Below are positions 1 to 8,445 of a stretch of DNA of 38,239 nt, one piece after another. Under the pieces are notes generated by a model. It did not search any database and was not told the DNA's origin. It saw only the letters and a program-made list of their open reading frames with translations. This DNA comes from Streptomyces flaveus. GTDB lineage: Bacteria; Actinomycetota; Actinomycetes; Streptomycetales; Streptomycetaceae. The translations under genes were made by a program, and so were the position numbers. The DNA is taken from positions 1 to 38,239 of the forward strand of contig NZ_BMPQ01000005.1 in assembly GCF_014647675.1 (NCBI RefSeq), in the 5' to 3' direction. Each line of letters begins with the position of its first letter. Position 1 is the first letter of the stretch.

Positions 1-70
1 CCACCAGCACCGCGAGTGCCAGGTCGTAGGCCCTGTGCATCCACGGTCGCGGCAGTAACGGGCGCACCAT
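1..70 (-). CDS. N-terminus of a truncated-by-window membrane protein
   Basis: On the minus strand an ATG at 70 opens a frame that runs off the left edge. The visible 23 residues begin MVRPLLPRPW and continue into a hydrophobic stretch (LALAVLV), which looks like the first membrane segment of a Streptomyces sensor kinase or other membrane protein. Only the start is present, there is no strong ribosome site, and the family cannot be identified. It follows the ACT-domain gene in the same orientation with a gap of about 33 bases, so the two could be cotranscribed. Confidence 0.4.
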   Translation of the reverse strand, partial: MVRPLLPRPWMHRAYDLALAVLV

Positions 71-103
71 GGCCGTCAGCGTACACGGCTGATCAAAAAC
101 GAG

Positions 104-502
104 TCAGGCGGACCGCAGCGCGAGGTCTTCCAGTACGGCGACGGCCTGAGCGGCGTGCTCGTACGGCACGAACAGGTGGTCGTGGTGGAACCCGGCGACG
201 ACGTTGCAGCTCAGGCCGGCATCGGCGAGTTCCCTGGCGACAGCGGCGGTGAGCCCGACCGCCTCCAGCGCGGAGTGGATGCGCAGCGTGATCCAGCCGG
301 CCACATACTCGTACTCCAACCCCACCGCGTCCGCTTCGTCCAGCCGTACGACCAGGGTCAGGCCCTCCTGCTCGGCGACCGTGACCACCGGGGTGACGCC
401 GGAGGGCACACCACCCTCGACAGTGGTGAACACGTAGCGGCCCGGATTCAGCGTCGGACGCATCCCACTCAGCAGTTTCCGCAGATCACTCTCACCGGTC
501 AC
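104..502 (-). CDS. ACT-domain protein (DUF2241/ACT_7-like)
   Basis: About 132 residues. The protein has the layout of small stand-alone ACT proteins: N-terminal LRKLLSGMRPTLNPGRYVFT block, a middle segment predicted to be beta-rich, then the signature HSALEAVGLTAAVARELADAG followed by SCNVVAGFHHDHLFVPY. Such proteins are thought to bind amino acids or other small ligands as regulators; the ligand is unknown. The GTG at 502 is preferred because it gives the usual short N-terminus; an upstream GTG at 529 is possible, but neither has a convincing ribosome site. A coding-looking frame of the same strand ends just inside the 529 start (stop at 513-515). Confidence 0.88.
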   Translation of the reverse strand: MTGESDLRKLLSGMRPTLNPGRYVFTTVEGGVPSGVTPVVTVAEQEGLTLVVRLDEADAVGLEYEYVAGWITLRIHSALEAVGLTAAVARELADAGLSCNVVAGFHHDHLFVPYEHAAQAVAVLEDLALRSA

Positions 503-1090
503 GGCCAAAATGCTACGCGTGACCTGCACTTTCGACCCGCCCAGGGGTGTCGGCCCAGTTGGCCAGGAACGTCAGGGCCCGCGCCGAGCGGGAATACGGT
601 TCGGCCGTGCAGGCGAGCAGTGTCGCCCAGCCCGGCCCCGGCGGGGACTGATGGCGTTCACACCCCGCGTCAGCGCCGGGGGCCGGCCAGCGCGTAGGCC
701 AGGGTGCCTACGGCCAACAACTCCACCGCCAACGGCAACCCGCTCATCCAGTGGACCTGCGGCACCGGCACCAACCAGCAGTTCAAGCGCGGGGCCTGAG
801 CACCACCCTCCGCCCCAGGCGCTCGGCCGGCTCCTCCGGCCGGGCCGCCTTTCGTGTTGGTCGCGAAGCAGGATGCCCTCCTCCGCACGGGCCTGTGCGA
901 TGTTCTCGTGGGGTCGCCCGACGAAGTTCCACCAATGGTGGCGGTACCGCTGCTGTCCACATTCAGGCTCGCCCGGCGCTGTCAGGCGGGCGAGCCGGGC
1001 CTGAACGGAACGGCACCGACGCCTTGGCTACCCTTGGCATTAATCTCCCATCACTGGGCAAAATGGGAAAAAATCTTTAAGGAACCGAAG
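503..1090. other. Spacer with gene debris
   Basis: No complete gene is seen here. On the minus strand, 513-650 reads as an open, GC3-rich frame without a start (contains WATLLACTAEPYS and ALTFLANWADTPGRVE), which looks like the tail of a lost gene that I cannot name. On the plus strand 698-799 is a lectin-domain tail (separate entry). From 800 to about 1040 no frame has convincing coding character. The last 50 bases before the importer are A-rich and hold its ribosome site (AAGGAA at 1079-1084). Confidence 0.5.
698..799 (+). pseudogene. C-terminal scrap of a ricin-type beta-trefoil lectin domain
   Basis: In the frame ending with TGA at 797-799 the sequence reads NSTANGNPLIQW followed by TCGTGTNQQF and a short tail. 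This is the QxW-type signature of a ricin B carbohydrate-binding repeat, as found at the C-terminus of secreted Streptomyces glycoside hydrolases. An in-frame TAG at 695-697 closes the frame upstream, so only about 33 residues remain and no start is available. I read it as the end of a deleted secreted enzyme gene. The resemblance is by motif only. Confidence 0.55.
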
Positions 1091-2203
1091 ATGGGTCTCG
1101 GTGTCAGCGTTCCGGCCGTGAGGCGTAGGTCCCTCACCCGTGCGTCTGTGGCGATCTCGGTTGCCGCCGGTCTGACCCTGACCGGGGCCTGCGGCGGAGG
1201 CGGTGAGAGCGGCGACGACAGCCTCACCGTCGGCGTGCTGCTCCCGGGTGGCGGAGCCTCTCGCTTCGGGCAGTTCGACAGGCCTTTGATCGAGCAGAAG
1301 CTGAAACAGCTGTGCCCGGACTGCCCGGCGGCGACCGTCGCTGCCACGTCCGAGCCGGCGGTCCAGCGGCAGCAGCTCGACGCCATGATCACCAGAGGTG
1401 TGGATGTCCTGATCCTCACCGTCGTCGACGCCAAGGGGCTGCGCTCGACGGTCGAGGCCGCGCACCGAGCCGGTATCCCGGTCGTCGCCTATGACCGGCT
1501 CGCGCAAGGCCCGATCTCCGGTTATGTCACCTTCGACGGTGCGACGGTCGGCAGGCTCCAGGGCGAGGCGCTCCTGAAGGCCATGGGCGCGAAGGCGGAC
1601 GGCGGCCAGATCGTCATGATGAACGGCGCCACGATCGATCCCAATGCCGGCTGGTTCAAGCGGGGAGCGCTCTCCGTCCTCAAGGGCAAGGTGAAGATCG
1701 GCAAGTCGTACGACACCGTCGGATGGCGGCCGGAGAACGCCTACGTCAACATGACCGGCGCCATCGCCGCCTTGGGCGCGGGCAACATCGACGGCGTACT
1801 GGCTGCCAATGACAGCCTCGCCAGCGCCGTGATCTCCGCCTTCAACGCCACGGAGGTCAGGCCGCTGCCCCCGATCACCGGCCAGGACGCCGACCTCGCG
1901 GCCGCGCGGCGCATCGTCAGCGGCGACCAGTACATGACCGTCTACAAGCCCTTCAAGCCCGCGGCCGACGCCGCCGTCGAGATGGCCGTCGCCCTGGGGC
2001 GCGGCGAGGCGGTCGAGTCCATCGCCACCGGCACCGTCGACAGCGACACCACCAAGGACATCCCGGCGGTCCTGCTCCCGTCGATCTCGGTGACGGTCGG
2101 CAACATCAAGGACACTCTGGTAAAGGATGGCATGTACACCATCAATCAGATCTGCACCCCGAAGCTCCGATCCGCCTGCGACAAGGCCGGACTCACCCGA
2201 TGA
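1091..2203 (+). CDS. Sugar ABC importer, substrate-binding lipoprotein (XylF/ChvE class)
   Basis: About 370 residues. The frame is open upstream to 854, but ATG 1091 has a good ribosome site (AAGGAA) 6 bases away and gives a classic lipoprotein signal: basic start, hydrophobic core, lipobox LTGAC. The mature part is a periplasmic-binding-protein-like fold of the pentose/ribose class: VGVLLPG start, repeated AQ-type hinge region, MITRGVDVLILTVVDAKGL, AGIPVVAYDRL, DGVLAANDSLASA and PITGQDADLAA. This matches xylose-binding XylF or multiple-sugar ChvE. It should capture a sugar outside the membrane and deliver it to the permease encoded two genes downstream. No sugar kinase or isomerase is adjacent, so the actual substrate is open. 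Confidence 0.93.
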   Translation: MGLGVSVPAVRRRSLTRASVAISVAAGLTLTGACGGGGESGDDSLTVGVLLPGGGASRFGQFDRPLIEQKLKQLCPDCPAATVAATSEPAVQRQQLDAMITRGVDVLILTVVDAKGLRSTVEAAHRAGIPVVAYDRLAQGPISGYVTFDGATVGRLQGEALLKAMGAKADGGQIVMMNGATIDPNAGWFKRGALSVLKGKVKIGKSYDTVGWRPENAYVNMTGAIAALGAGNIDGVLAANDSLASAVISAFNATEVRPLPPITGQDADLAAARRIVSGDQYMTVYKPFKPAADAAVEMAVALGRGEAVESIATGTVDSDTTKDIPAVLLPSISVTVGNIKDTLVKDGMYTINQICTPKLRSACDKAGLTR

Positions 2204-2233
2204 GCTTTCCTCGAAGGTGGAAGGAGGTGGCCC

Positions 2234-3013
2234 GTGCCGGTGCAGCCTCTGCTGGTGTTGCGCGGCGTCTCCAAGCGCTTCGCTGCCGTCCAGGCGCTGG
2301 TGGACGTCGAGCTGGAGATCAGAGCCGGGGAGGTGGTGGCCCTGATGGGCGACAACGCAGCCGGCAAGTCCACCCTGGTCAAGGTGATCTCGGGAGTCGG
2401 TCCCGCCGACAGGGGCGTCATCGAATGGCAGGGCAGTGCCGTCCAGATCAAGCGTCCCCAGGACGCCCAGGTCCTGGGGATCGCGACCGTCTACCAGGAC
2501 CTCGCGATGTGCGGCAACCTCGATGTCGTCGGGAATCTCTTCCTCGGCCGGGAAATCCACCGGCTCGGCATCCTCGACGAGGTGGAGATGGAGCGCCGCA
2601 CCCGCGAGCTGCTGCATACCCTGTCCATCCGCATCCCCGACGTACGTGTGCCACTCGCCACCCTGTCCGGCGGCCAGCGACAGGTCGTCGCGATCACCCG
2701 CTCGTTTCTCAGCGCGCCCAGGCTGCTCCTGCTCGACGAGCCCACCGCCTCCCTGGGCATCGAGCAGACCAGTCAGCTCCTCGACCTCATCGAGCAGCTG
2801 CGCGACCAGGGCGCCGGGGTGCTCCTCATCAGCCACAACATGGGTGACATCAAGGCCGTCGCCGACCGGGTCGCCGTCCTGCGCCTCGGCCGCAACAACG
2901 GCGTCTTCGACGTGAACACCACCGCCCAGGAACAGATCATCTCCTCCATCACCGGCGCGGCGGACAATGCCGCCGGCCACCGCCCGACCCGCCCTGAGGA
3001 GGCATGGCCGTGA
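2234..3013 (+). CDS. Sugar ABC importer, single-domain ATPase (XylG-like)
   Basis: About 259 residues, GTG start with AAGGAGG at 2221-2227. All ABC motifs are visible: Walker A GDNAAGKST (39-47), Q-loop YQD, signature LSGGQRQ, Walker B LLLLDEPTAS, and switch His in LLISHN. The enterobacterial RbsA/XylG ATPases carry two fused ABC domains of about 500 residues; this one has a single domain, as is common for actinobacterial XylG-type proteins, so it must work as a homodimer. It sits 30 bases behind the binding protein and overlaps the permease gene by 4 bases. Confidence 0.94.
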   Translation: MPVQPLLVLRGVSKRFAAVQALVDVELEIRAGEVVALMGDNAAGKSTLVKVISGVGPADRGVIEWQGSAVQIKRPQDAQVLGIATVYQDLAMCGNLDVVGNLFLGREIHRLGILDEVEMERRTRELLHTLSIRIPDVRVPLATLSGGQRQVVAITRSFLSAPRLLLLDEPTASLGIEQTSQLLDLIEQLRDQGAGVLLISHNMGDIKAVADRVAVLRLGRNNGVFDVNTTAQEQIISSITGAADNAAGHRPTRPEEAWP

Positions 3014-4278
3014 GGTGGAGGGAGACCCGGGCGCGCGCCGCCGATGCCGCGCCCGGCGCCGGCCGGCGCCGCGACGGACGCCGGTGGTACGCCGGACGTC
3101 TGAGGGCGTACGCCGTTGCGGTGCGCCGCAGACTGCACGAAGGCGACCTAGGCCCGGTCCCGCCTCTGCTCGCTCTCGCCGTGACCTGGATCGTCTTCCA
3201 GAGCCTCAACGACAACTTCCTCTCGCCGCGCAACCTGTCCGTCCTCAGCGTGGACATTGTCGGGACCGGCATGATCGCCGTCGGCATCGTCTTCGTACTG
3301 CTGATCGGCGAGATCGATCTGTCGGTGGGCTCGCTCGCCGGCCTGGCGGGCGCCGTGTTCGCGGCGCTGAACGTGAACCTTGGAATGCCGGAATGGCTCG
3401 CTGTGATCATCGCGGTGAACTGCGGTGCGGCCGCCGGGGCCATCCACGGATTCTTCTTCGCCAAGATCGGCGTACCCTCGTTCGTCGTCACCCTCGCGGG
3501 CCTGCTGGCCTGGAACGGCCTGATGCTCTACCTGTTGGGGCCGGAGAGTTCCATCAATTTCAGCGAGGACGAGCTGGTCACCACGCTGACCAGCCGCTAC
3601 TTCAGTGCCGCCGTCGCCATCTACGGTCTGGCGGCGCTCGGCACGGCCGCGTACCTCTTCGTCTCCTACCACGACCGCAGGCGCCGCGGCGCCGCCGGGA
3701 TGCCGTACCGGCCGGTGCGCGAGATCTGGGCGCGTACGGCCCTTGTCGCGGTGGTCGCGTTCGCCACCGTCTACGTGCTGGGCCGGTTCGAGGGCCTGCC
3801 ACTGGCACTCCTGATCTTCCTCGGAGTCATCATCGCCTCGGACCTCTTCCTGCGCCGCACGCCCTACGGCCGGCAGGTCCTCGCACTGGGCGGCGGTGTG
3901 GAGGCGGCGCGGCGGGCCGGCGTCGATGTGGCGCGCGTGCGGATCTCGGTGTTCCTGGGGTCGGGGACCCTGGCCGCGGTCGGCGGCCTGTTCGTCGCGT
4001 CGCGGCTCACCTCGGCGACCCAGGTCCCGGGCTCCGGCATGCTGCTGATCAACGCCATCGCCGCTGCCGTCATCGGTGGCACCAGCCTGTTCGGCGGACG
4101 CGGCTCGACCTGGTCCGCGCTGCTGGGGGTGCTCATCATCCAGTCGATCGCCTCGGGCATGGCGCTGCTGGGAGTCGAGCCCGCGGTCCAGTTCATGATC
4201 ACCGGTGGAGTGTTGCTCACCGCGGTGGTCTTCGACACGTTGGCTCGGCGTGCCGCGGAATCGGGCGGGCGGTCCTGA
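3010..4278 (+). CDS. Sugar ABC importer, permease (XylH-like)
   Basis: About 422 residues with roughly ten hydrophobic segments and the BPD_transp_2 signature: IGEIDLSVGSLAGLAGAVFA near the N-terminal third and AVIGGTSLFGGRGS near the C-terminus, the latter being the ATPase-contacting region. The length (over 400) and long inter-domain loop fit the XylH/GguB subgroup rather than the 330-residue RbsC type. GTG 3010 is chosen because GAGGAGG (2996-3002) lies 7 bases upstream and the GTGA overlap couples it to the ATPase stop; the ATG at 3004 is only one base from that site. No terminator is obvious downstream. Confidence 0.92.
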   Translation: MRWRETRARAADAAPGAGRRRDGRRWYAGRLRAYAVAVRRRLHEGDLGPVPPLLALAVTWIVFQSLNDNFLSPRNLSVLSVDIVGTGMIAVGIVFVLLIGEIDLSVGSLAGLAGAVFAALNVNLGMPEWLAVIIAVNCGAAAGAIHGFFFAKIGVPSFVVTLAGLLAWNGLMLYLLGPESSINFSEDELVTTLTSRYFSAAVAIYGLAALGTAAYLFVSYHDRRRRGAAGMPYRPVREIWARTALVAVVAFATVYVLGRFEGLPLALLIFLGVIIASDLFLRRTPYGRQVLALGGGVEAARRAGVDVARVRISVFLGSGTLAAVGGLFVASRLTSATQVPGSGMLLINAIAAAVIGGTSLFGGRGSTWSALLGVLIIQSIASGMALLGVEPAVQFMITGGVLLTAVVFDTLARRAAESGGRS

Positions 4279-4414
4279 GACATATCGGGTCACCGGCCAC
4301 CCGGCCAGGGCGGTGGCGACGCCGAGCGTCCGGGCGGCGGCAGCCGACGCGCACCGGCCACCACACCGCCAACAGCGCCGGCTCGGCGCGTGCTGGGCGT
4401 ACGAGGTCAGCGGC

Positions 4415-4537
4415 TCAGGACCCGTCCGGCTGGCACCGCGGGCACCACACCGTCCTGCGCCTTGCCATGATGCCCCTGCCCTGCGCACAGGAATCGAACA
4501 CCTTCCGGAATCCCTCGACGTCCGGCAGCTCAGGCAT
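4415..4537 (-). pseudogene. Internally deleted Nei/Fpg DNA glycosylase, 40 codons left
   Basis: The minus-strand ATG at 4537 opens a frame starting MPELPDVEGFRKVF, the N-terminal catalytic signature of the Fpg/Nei family in which Pro2 is the Schiff-base nucleophile and Glu3 is catalytic. After about 23 residues it jumps directly to RRRTVWCPRCQPDGS and a stop, which is the last half of the C-terminal zinc finger. The roughly 200 residues between are missing, apparently by a clean in-frame deletion. A purine-rich ribosome site precedes the ATG, and a 10-base tandem duplication (4551-4570) lies just upstream. The product cannot be an enzyme. Confidence 0.8.
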
Positions 4538-4564
4538 GGGGTACGTCCTCTCTCTCACGCTCTC

Positions 4565-4936
4565 TCACGCGCAGATCGGCGGCAGAGGACGCACCGACGA
4601 CAGGGGACCGGACCAGGCGTCAGCGGGGTGGTCGGACCGTTCGCGGGGGGCGGAGTTGCGTACCTCCACCAGCAGCCGGTCGTCCTCGGCGTCGACGCGG
4701 ACCGCGACCGTGGCACCGGGGGCATGCCGGCGCACGTTGGTCAGGGCCTCCTGTACGACGCGCTGCACGGAGGTCTCCACCTCGGGCGCGAGTTTCGTCG
4801 CGCGGGCCGCCGTCCCCAGGTGCAGGCTCGCGTCCTGCTTCACCGACGAGATCACCTTGCCGTACTTCGTGCCGGACGGGTCCTGAGATGTGCCGGCGAT
4901 GCGCCATCTACGGAGCACGGTCCAACAATTCGTCAT
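4565..4936 (-). pseudogene. Fragment of a NarL-partner sensor histidine kinase
   Basis: The frame contains ETSVQRVVQEALTNVRRHAPG followed by VAVRVDAEDDRLLVEVRN. This is the end of the dimerisation region and the N-box of a HisKA_3/HATPase_c sensor kinase (DesK/NarX type). The N-terminal sensor and phosphorylatable His region are absent, and after the N-box the frame runs into unrelated sequence, so the G-boxes of the ATPase are missing too. Homology covers perhaps 55 codons. With the neighbouring glycosylase relic it marks 4279-5048 as a recombination scar. The stretch 4279-4414 shows nothing recognisable. Confidence 0.7.
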
Positions 4937-5048
4937 GGCCCAATCGAAATTAGATAGATATATTTGGCTAACTGTTTCGCGGTAGTATCTGGCGTCGTCG
5001 AGCGGACCGTAGGCGGCCCGTCACTCAGAGCAGCGCTGGGGAACTTCC

Positions 5049-7613
5049 GTGGCAGTGCATGCAGCACGTGCGTCGAAAAAGCAAGGCCCTCCGGAGAGAG
5101 GCTCTTCGGAGGGAGGAGCCAGGCGGCAGCCGTCACTTCGCACGGCCCTGCTCATCCTGGCGCTGGTGCCCAGCGTGACTCTGGTCGCCCTATGGGCGAC
5201 GACCTCCGTGCAGCTGTACACGGAGTGGCAGCAGCAGCGGCAGCGCAACGAGGCGTCCACCGAGGCCGCGCGGCCCATCATGGCCGCGTTCTTCAGTCTC
5301 CAGGAGGAACGGCGGCTCAGCGGTGCGGCGCTGGGCGACTCCCGGTCGTACAAGGCGGAGTTGCAGAAGCAGCGCGGCCGGACCGACGCGGCCGTCAAGA
5401 CCGTCCAGGCGCTCCCCGGCAGCGGATGGGACGCCCCGGACGACATCCGCCGCAACGTCGTCCAAGTGGGCAGGGACCTGGACAAGCTGGCCGACTACCG
5501 GAACGCCGTCGACCGGCGGACCGCCTCCCAGCAGCAGACGTTCGACGACTACACCGGACTCATCGCCACCGACCTCAAGCTGTTCACCGTACTGAGCAAT
5601 GTCGGCATCGCGGACATCGACTACCTCGCCCGGCCGGCCATCGACTCGGTCTGGGGCATGGAGATGATCTCGCGCGAGAGCGCGATCATCACCCGCGGCA
5701 CCGTCACCGGGCGCCTCTCCGCCGGCGAACGCGAGCAGTTGGCCGAGTGGATCGGCTCCGAACGCTTCATCTACGACAACAAGGTCGAGGCCCTTGTCCC
5801 CGGCGACCAGGCGACGCGGTACCGGAAGCTGATGGCCGGCAGTGCGTGGAAAGCGAAGACCGACGTCGAACAGGACGTGGTGCGCCGCTCCTCGTCCGGG
5901 TCGAACGCCTTCTCCGCCGAACTGGGCAAGACCTGGAGCAGCAGCGTCGAACAGGTCATGGGCCCGCTCCAGGAGCTCAACGGCGCCTACTCGGCCACTC
6001 TCACGGCGGCCACGGACCGGGAGCTCGACTCCATGGTGACGAAGCTGGTCCTCACCAGCGCGATGGGCGCGGGGGCGGTGGTCGTGGTCATCGTGGTCAG
6101 CGCACTGCTCACCCGAATGCTGCGCCGCCGGATCTTCGCCCTCCGGCAGGCAGCCCTCGACCTGCAGACCCGGATGCCGGACGTGGTCGAGCGCATGCGG
6201 AGGGGGGAGGCCGTCGACGCGGACGCCGAACTCCCGCAGATCCAGCACGGTCACGACGAACTCGGCCAACTGGGCCAGGCGCTCAACCTCGCGCGGCGCA
6301 GTGCGCTGGACACCACCATGGCGCAGGTGGGGCAGTTCCGCGGATTCGAGAAACTCCTCCAGCGCATCGCCCGCCGCACCCAGCTGCTCATCGGGCTCCA
6401 GATGAAGAAGCTCAGTGAGCTGGAGCGCCGGCACGAGGACCCGGAGGTCCTGGAGGGCCTCTTCGACCTGGACCATCTCACCGCCCGGCTGCGGCGGTAC
6501 GAGGAGAACCTGGTGATCCTCGGCGGCGGCCAGCCGCAGCGGCGCTGGCGCAAACCCGTGCTGCTCCTTGATGTGCTCCGCTCCGCGCAGAGCGAGGTCC
6601 AGGACTACCGCCGGATCCAGATCGAGGTCGAGGGCCGCGTCTGGCTCTCCGAACGAGCGGTCGGACTGGTGGTGCACGTACTGGCCGAACTCATGGAGAA
6701 CGCGGTGACGTTCTCGAGGCCGCCGACCCCCGTCGAGGTGTACGCCGCCCGGGTGGGGCGTGGCCTCGCGGTGGAGATCGAGGACCGCGGCGTGGGCATG
6801 GACCCCGAGCAGTACGACGAGGCGAACCGGCTGATGGCCGATCCGCCCCGGCTGGACGTCCTGTCGCGTGCCGACGACGTCAGGCTCGGCCTCTATGTCG
6901 TATCCCGACTGGCCCAGTCGCTCGGCATCAAGGTGGAGCTGCGGCCCTCGTCGTTCGGCGGCACCCGGGTGGTCGCCCTGATCCCCGACCATTTCGTCGT
7001 CGAGGATCCCTCGGCTCCCTCGGCTCCCTCGGGTCCCGAGGGATTCGAAGGATTCGAGGGTCCCGAGCCCGTTCCTGCGACGGTCGCCACCCCGGAATGG
7101 CCCACCGCGGATCCAGTCACGACAGCCGGGCCGGGCCCGGCTCACGGCACGGCACCGGTGGTCAACACGGCACCGGTGGTCAACGTGTTCACCCCGCTTT
7201 CCCGCGCCGGGGCCGGGTCCGCGGTTCACCACGGTGACACGTCCACCGGGCAGCGGTCGCACACCGGCCTGCCGCCGGTGCACCACACCCCGACGGAGCA
7301 GCCGCTGCCCAAGCGGGTGCGCATGGCCAGCCTCGTCGACGAGCTCCGGGACCCCAATGCGAATGTGCGGGCACACCCGGCCGCCGCGCAGGCCCCGGAC
7401 CGGCCGGCCGCTCCGGCCCGCTCCGGGGCGACGATCGGCGCCTTCCAGCGCCAGTCCCGCAAGGCCAGGGGCGACGCCCACCACACCGGCGCCGTGTTCA
7501 GCAGTGCCGGAGCACACGGCGGCGCGGACCCGGGCGCCGTGGAGCACGGCACCGGGGAACGCGACCGCACCGAAGCCCTCCCGTATCGCAGACGGACCCC
7601 GACGGAAGACTGA
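5049..7613 (+). CDS. cvnA: Conservon sensor kinase-like protein CvnA (nitrate/sulfonate-sensing domain)
   Basis: About 854 residues. A first membrane segment lies at 31-52, then an extracellular all-helical domain to about 310 of the NIT type (contains EERRLSGAAL and later GMEMISRESAI), a second membrane segment near 333-357, a HAMP-like linker, and an ATPase domain with N-box LAELMENAVTFS (about 545) and G-box EDRGVGMD (about 577). There is no HisKA phosphoacceptor region, as usual for CvnA. The last 200 residues are Pro/Ala-rich and carry an 18-base tandem repeat (7149-7184). First gene of a four-gene operon; the leader 4937-5048 is AT-rich for this genome and probably holds the promoter. 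GTG 5049 has GGGGAA upstream. Confidence 0.93.
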   Translation: MAVHAARASKKQGPPERGSSEGGARRQPSLRTALLILALVPSVTLVALWATTSVQLYTEWQQQRQRNEASTEAARPIMAAFFSLQEERRLSGAALGDSRSYKAELQKQRGRTDAAVKTVQALPGSGWDAPDDIRRNVVQVGRDLDKLADYRNAVDRRTASQQQTFDDYTGLIATDLKLFTVLSNVGIADIDYLARPAIDSVWGMEMISRESAIITRGTVTGRLSAGEREQLAEWIGSERFIYDNKVEALVPGDQATRYRKLMAGSAWKAKTDVEQDVVRRSSSGSNAFSAELGKTWSSSVEQVMGPLQELNGAYSATLTAATDRELDSMVTKLVLTSAMGAGAVVVVIVVSALLTRMLRRRIFALRQAALDLQTRMPDVVERMRRGEAVDADAELPQIQHGHDELGQLGQALNLARRSALDTTMAQVGQFRGFEKLLQRIARRTQLLIGLQMKKLSELERRHEDPEVLEGLFDLDHLTARLRRYEENLVILGGGQPQRRWRKPVLLLDVLRSAQSEVQDYRRIQIEVEGRVWLSERAVGLVVHVLAELMENAVTFSRPPTPVEVYAARVGRGLAVEIEDRGVGMDPEQYDEANRLMADPPRLDVLSRADDVRLGLYVVSRLAQSLGIKVELRPSSFGGTRVVALIPDHFVVEDPSAPSAPSGPEGFEGFEGPEPVPATVATPEWPTADPVTTAGPGPAHGTAPVVNTAPVVNVFTPLSRAGAGSAVHHGDTSTGQRSHTGLPPVHHTPTEQPLPKRVRMASLVDELRDPNANVRAHPAAAQAPDRPAAPARSGATIGAFQRQSRKARGDAHHTGAVFSSAGAHGGADPGAVEHGTGERDRTEALPYRRRTPTED

Positions 7614-7615
7614 CC

Positions 7616-8050
7616 ATGACACAGCGAACGACCGCCACCCTTCAGGACCTCGACTGGTTGCTGGACGGCCTGGTCGAACAGGTGCCCGGCACCCAGCACG
7701 CCATCGTGCTGTCCGACGACGGGCTGGTGGTCAGCCAGTCCCGCACCATCGCCCGACGGGACGCGGAGCGCCTCGCCGCCGTGGCCACCGGCCAGCAGAG
7801 TCTGGCCCGAGGCGCCGGGAGCCTGTTCGGCGGTGGTCCGGTGCTTCAGGTGATCGTCGAGATGAGCGATCTCTGGCTGTTCATATCCGCCGCGGGCAGG
7901 GGTACCCACCTGGCTGTCGTCGCCTCCCAGGAGGTGGACGCCGAGCTCATGGCCGTGGCCATGCACACCCTGATGCAGCAGGTGGGCCAGCGTCTGGGCG
8001 CCGAGGCCCGCGTCGGTGCGCCACCCGTCGAGGGCGGTGTACGTGAGTGA
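7616..8050 (+). CDS. cvnB: Conservon roadblock/LC7 protein CvnB
   Basis: About 144 residues, roadblock/LC7 fold typical of MglB-like GTPase-activating proteins: LDWLLDGLVEQVPGTQHAIVLSDDGL at the start, then LAAVATGQQSLARGAG and IVEMSDLWLFISAAGRGTHLAVVAS. It should act on the small GTPase CvnD at the membrane together with CvnA. It starts two bases after the cvnA stop and overlaps cvnC by four bases, so translation is coupled. Confidence 0.95.
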   Translation: MTQRTTATLQDLDWLLDGLVEQVPGTQHAIVLSDDGLVVSQSRTIARRDAERLAAVATGQQSLARGAGSLFGGGPVLQVIVEMSDLWLFISAAGRGTHLAVVASQEVDAELMAVAMHTLMQQVGQRLGAEARVGAPPVEGGVRE

Positions 8051-8445
8051 GTCACTGGATGGACGACATGGAGGCCGAGGACGCCGACGACGCCGAATCA
8101 CTGTTCGTCAGGCCGTACACCATCACCCAGGGCCGGACGGCTCCGGCGCGCGACGACCTCACCCTCATCACCATCGTGACGACCGTCGAACCGGCGCCGG
8201 GCCGGGCCGGCACCCGTGGTCTGCAGCCCGAGCACCGCTCGATACTCCAGCAGTGCCTCCGGCCTGCGGCGGTGGCGGAGGTCGCCGCCGAACTGAATCT
8301 GCCCGTGGCGGTGACGAAGATCCTGATCGACGATCTGGTCGGACTCGGCAGGGTGACAACCCGACCACCGATCGCCATGGCGGTAGGAAGCGAATCGAAC
8401 ATGACACTTCTGCGGGCGGTGAGGGATGGTCTTCGTAGAATCTGA
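8047..8445 (+). CDS. cvnC: Conservon DUF742 protein CvnC
   Basis: About 132 residues of the DUF742 family: LFVRPYTITQGRT near the N-terminus, a Pro-rich middle, then LQPEHRSILQQCLRPAAVAEVAAELNLPVAVTKILIDDLVGLG, which resembles a winged-helix. The family is found almost only in conservons, between the roadblock protein and the GTPase. The GTG start overlaps the cvnB stop (GTGA), and the 3' end overlaps cvnD by 20 bases. Confidence 0.94.
   Translation: MSHWMDDMEAEDADDAESLFVRPYTITQGRTAPARDDLTLITIVTTVEPAPGRAGTRGLQPEHRSILQQCLRPAAVAEVAAELNLPVAVTKILIDDLVGLGRVTTRPPIAMAVGSESNMTLLRAVRDGLRRI

Noticed and set aside
1040..2980. Long minus-strand open frame (646 codons) opposite the ABC genes
   Set aside because: It covers two well-supported genes; the product is Asp/Gly/His-rich low-complexity sequence typical of antisense frames in high-GC DNA.
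5190..7622. Long minus-strand open frame (810 codons) opposite cvnA
   Set aside because: Antisense shadow of the conservon kinase gene, with no recognisable domain.
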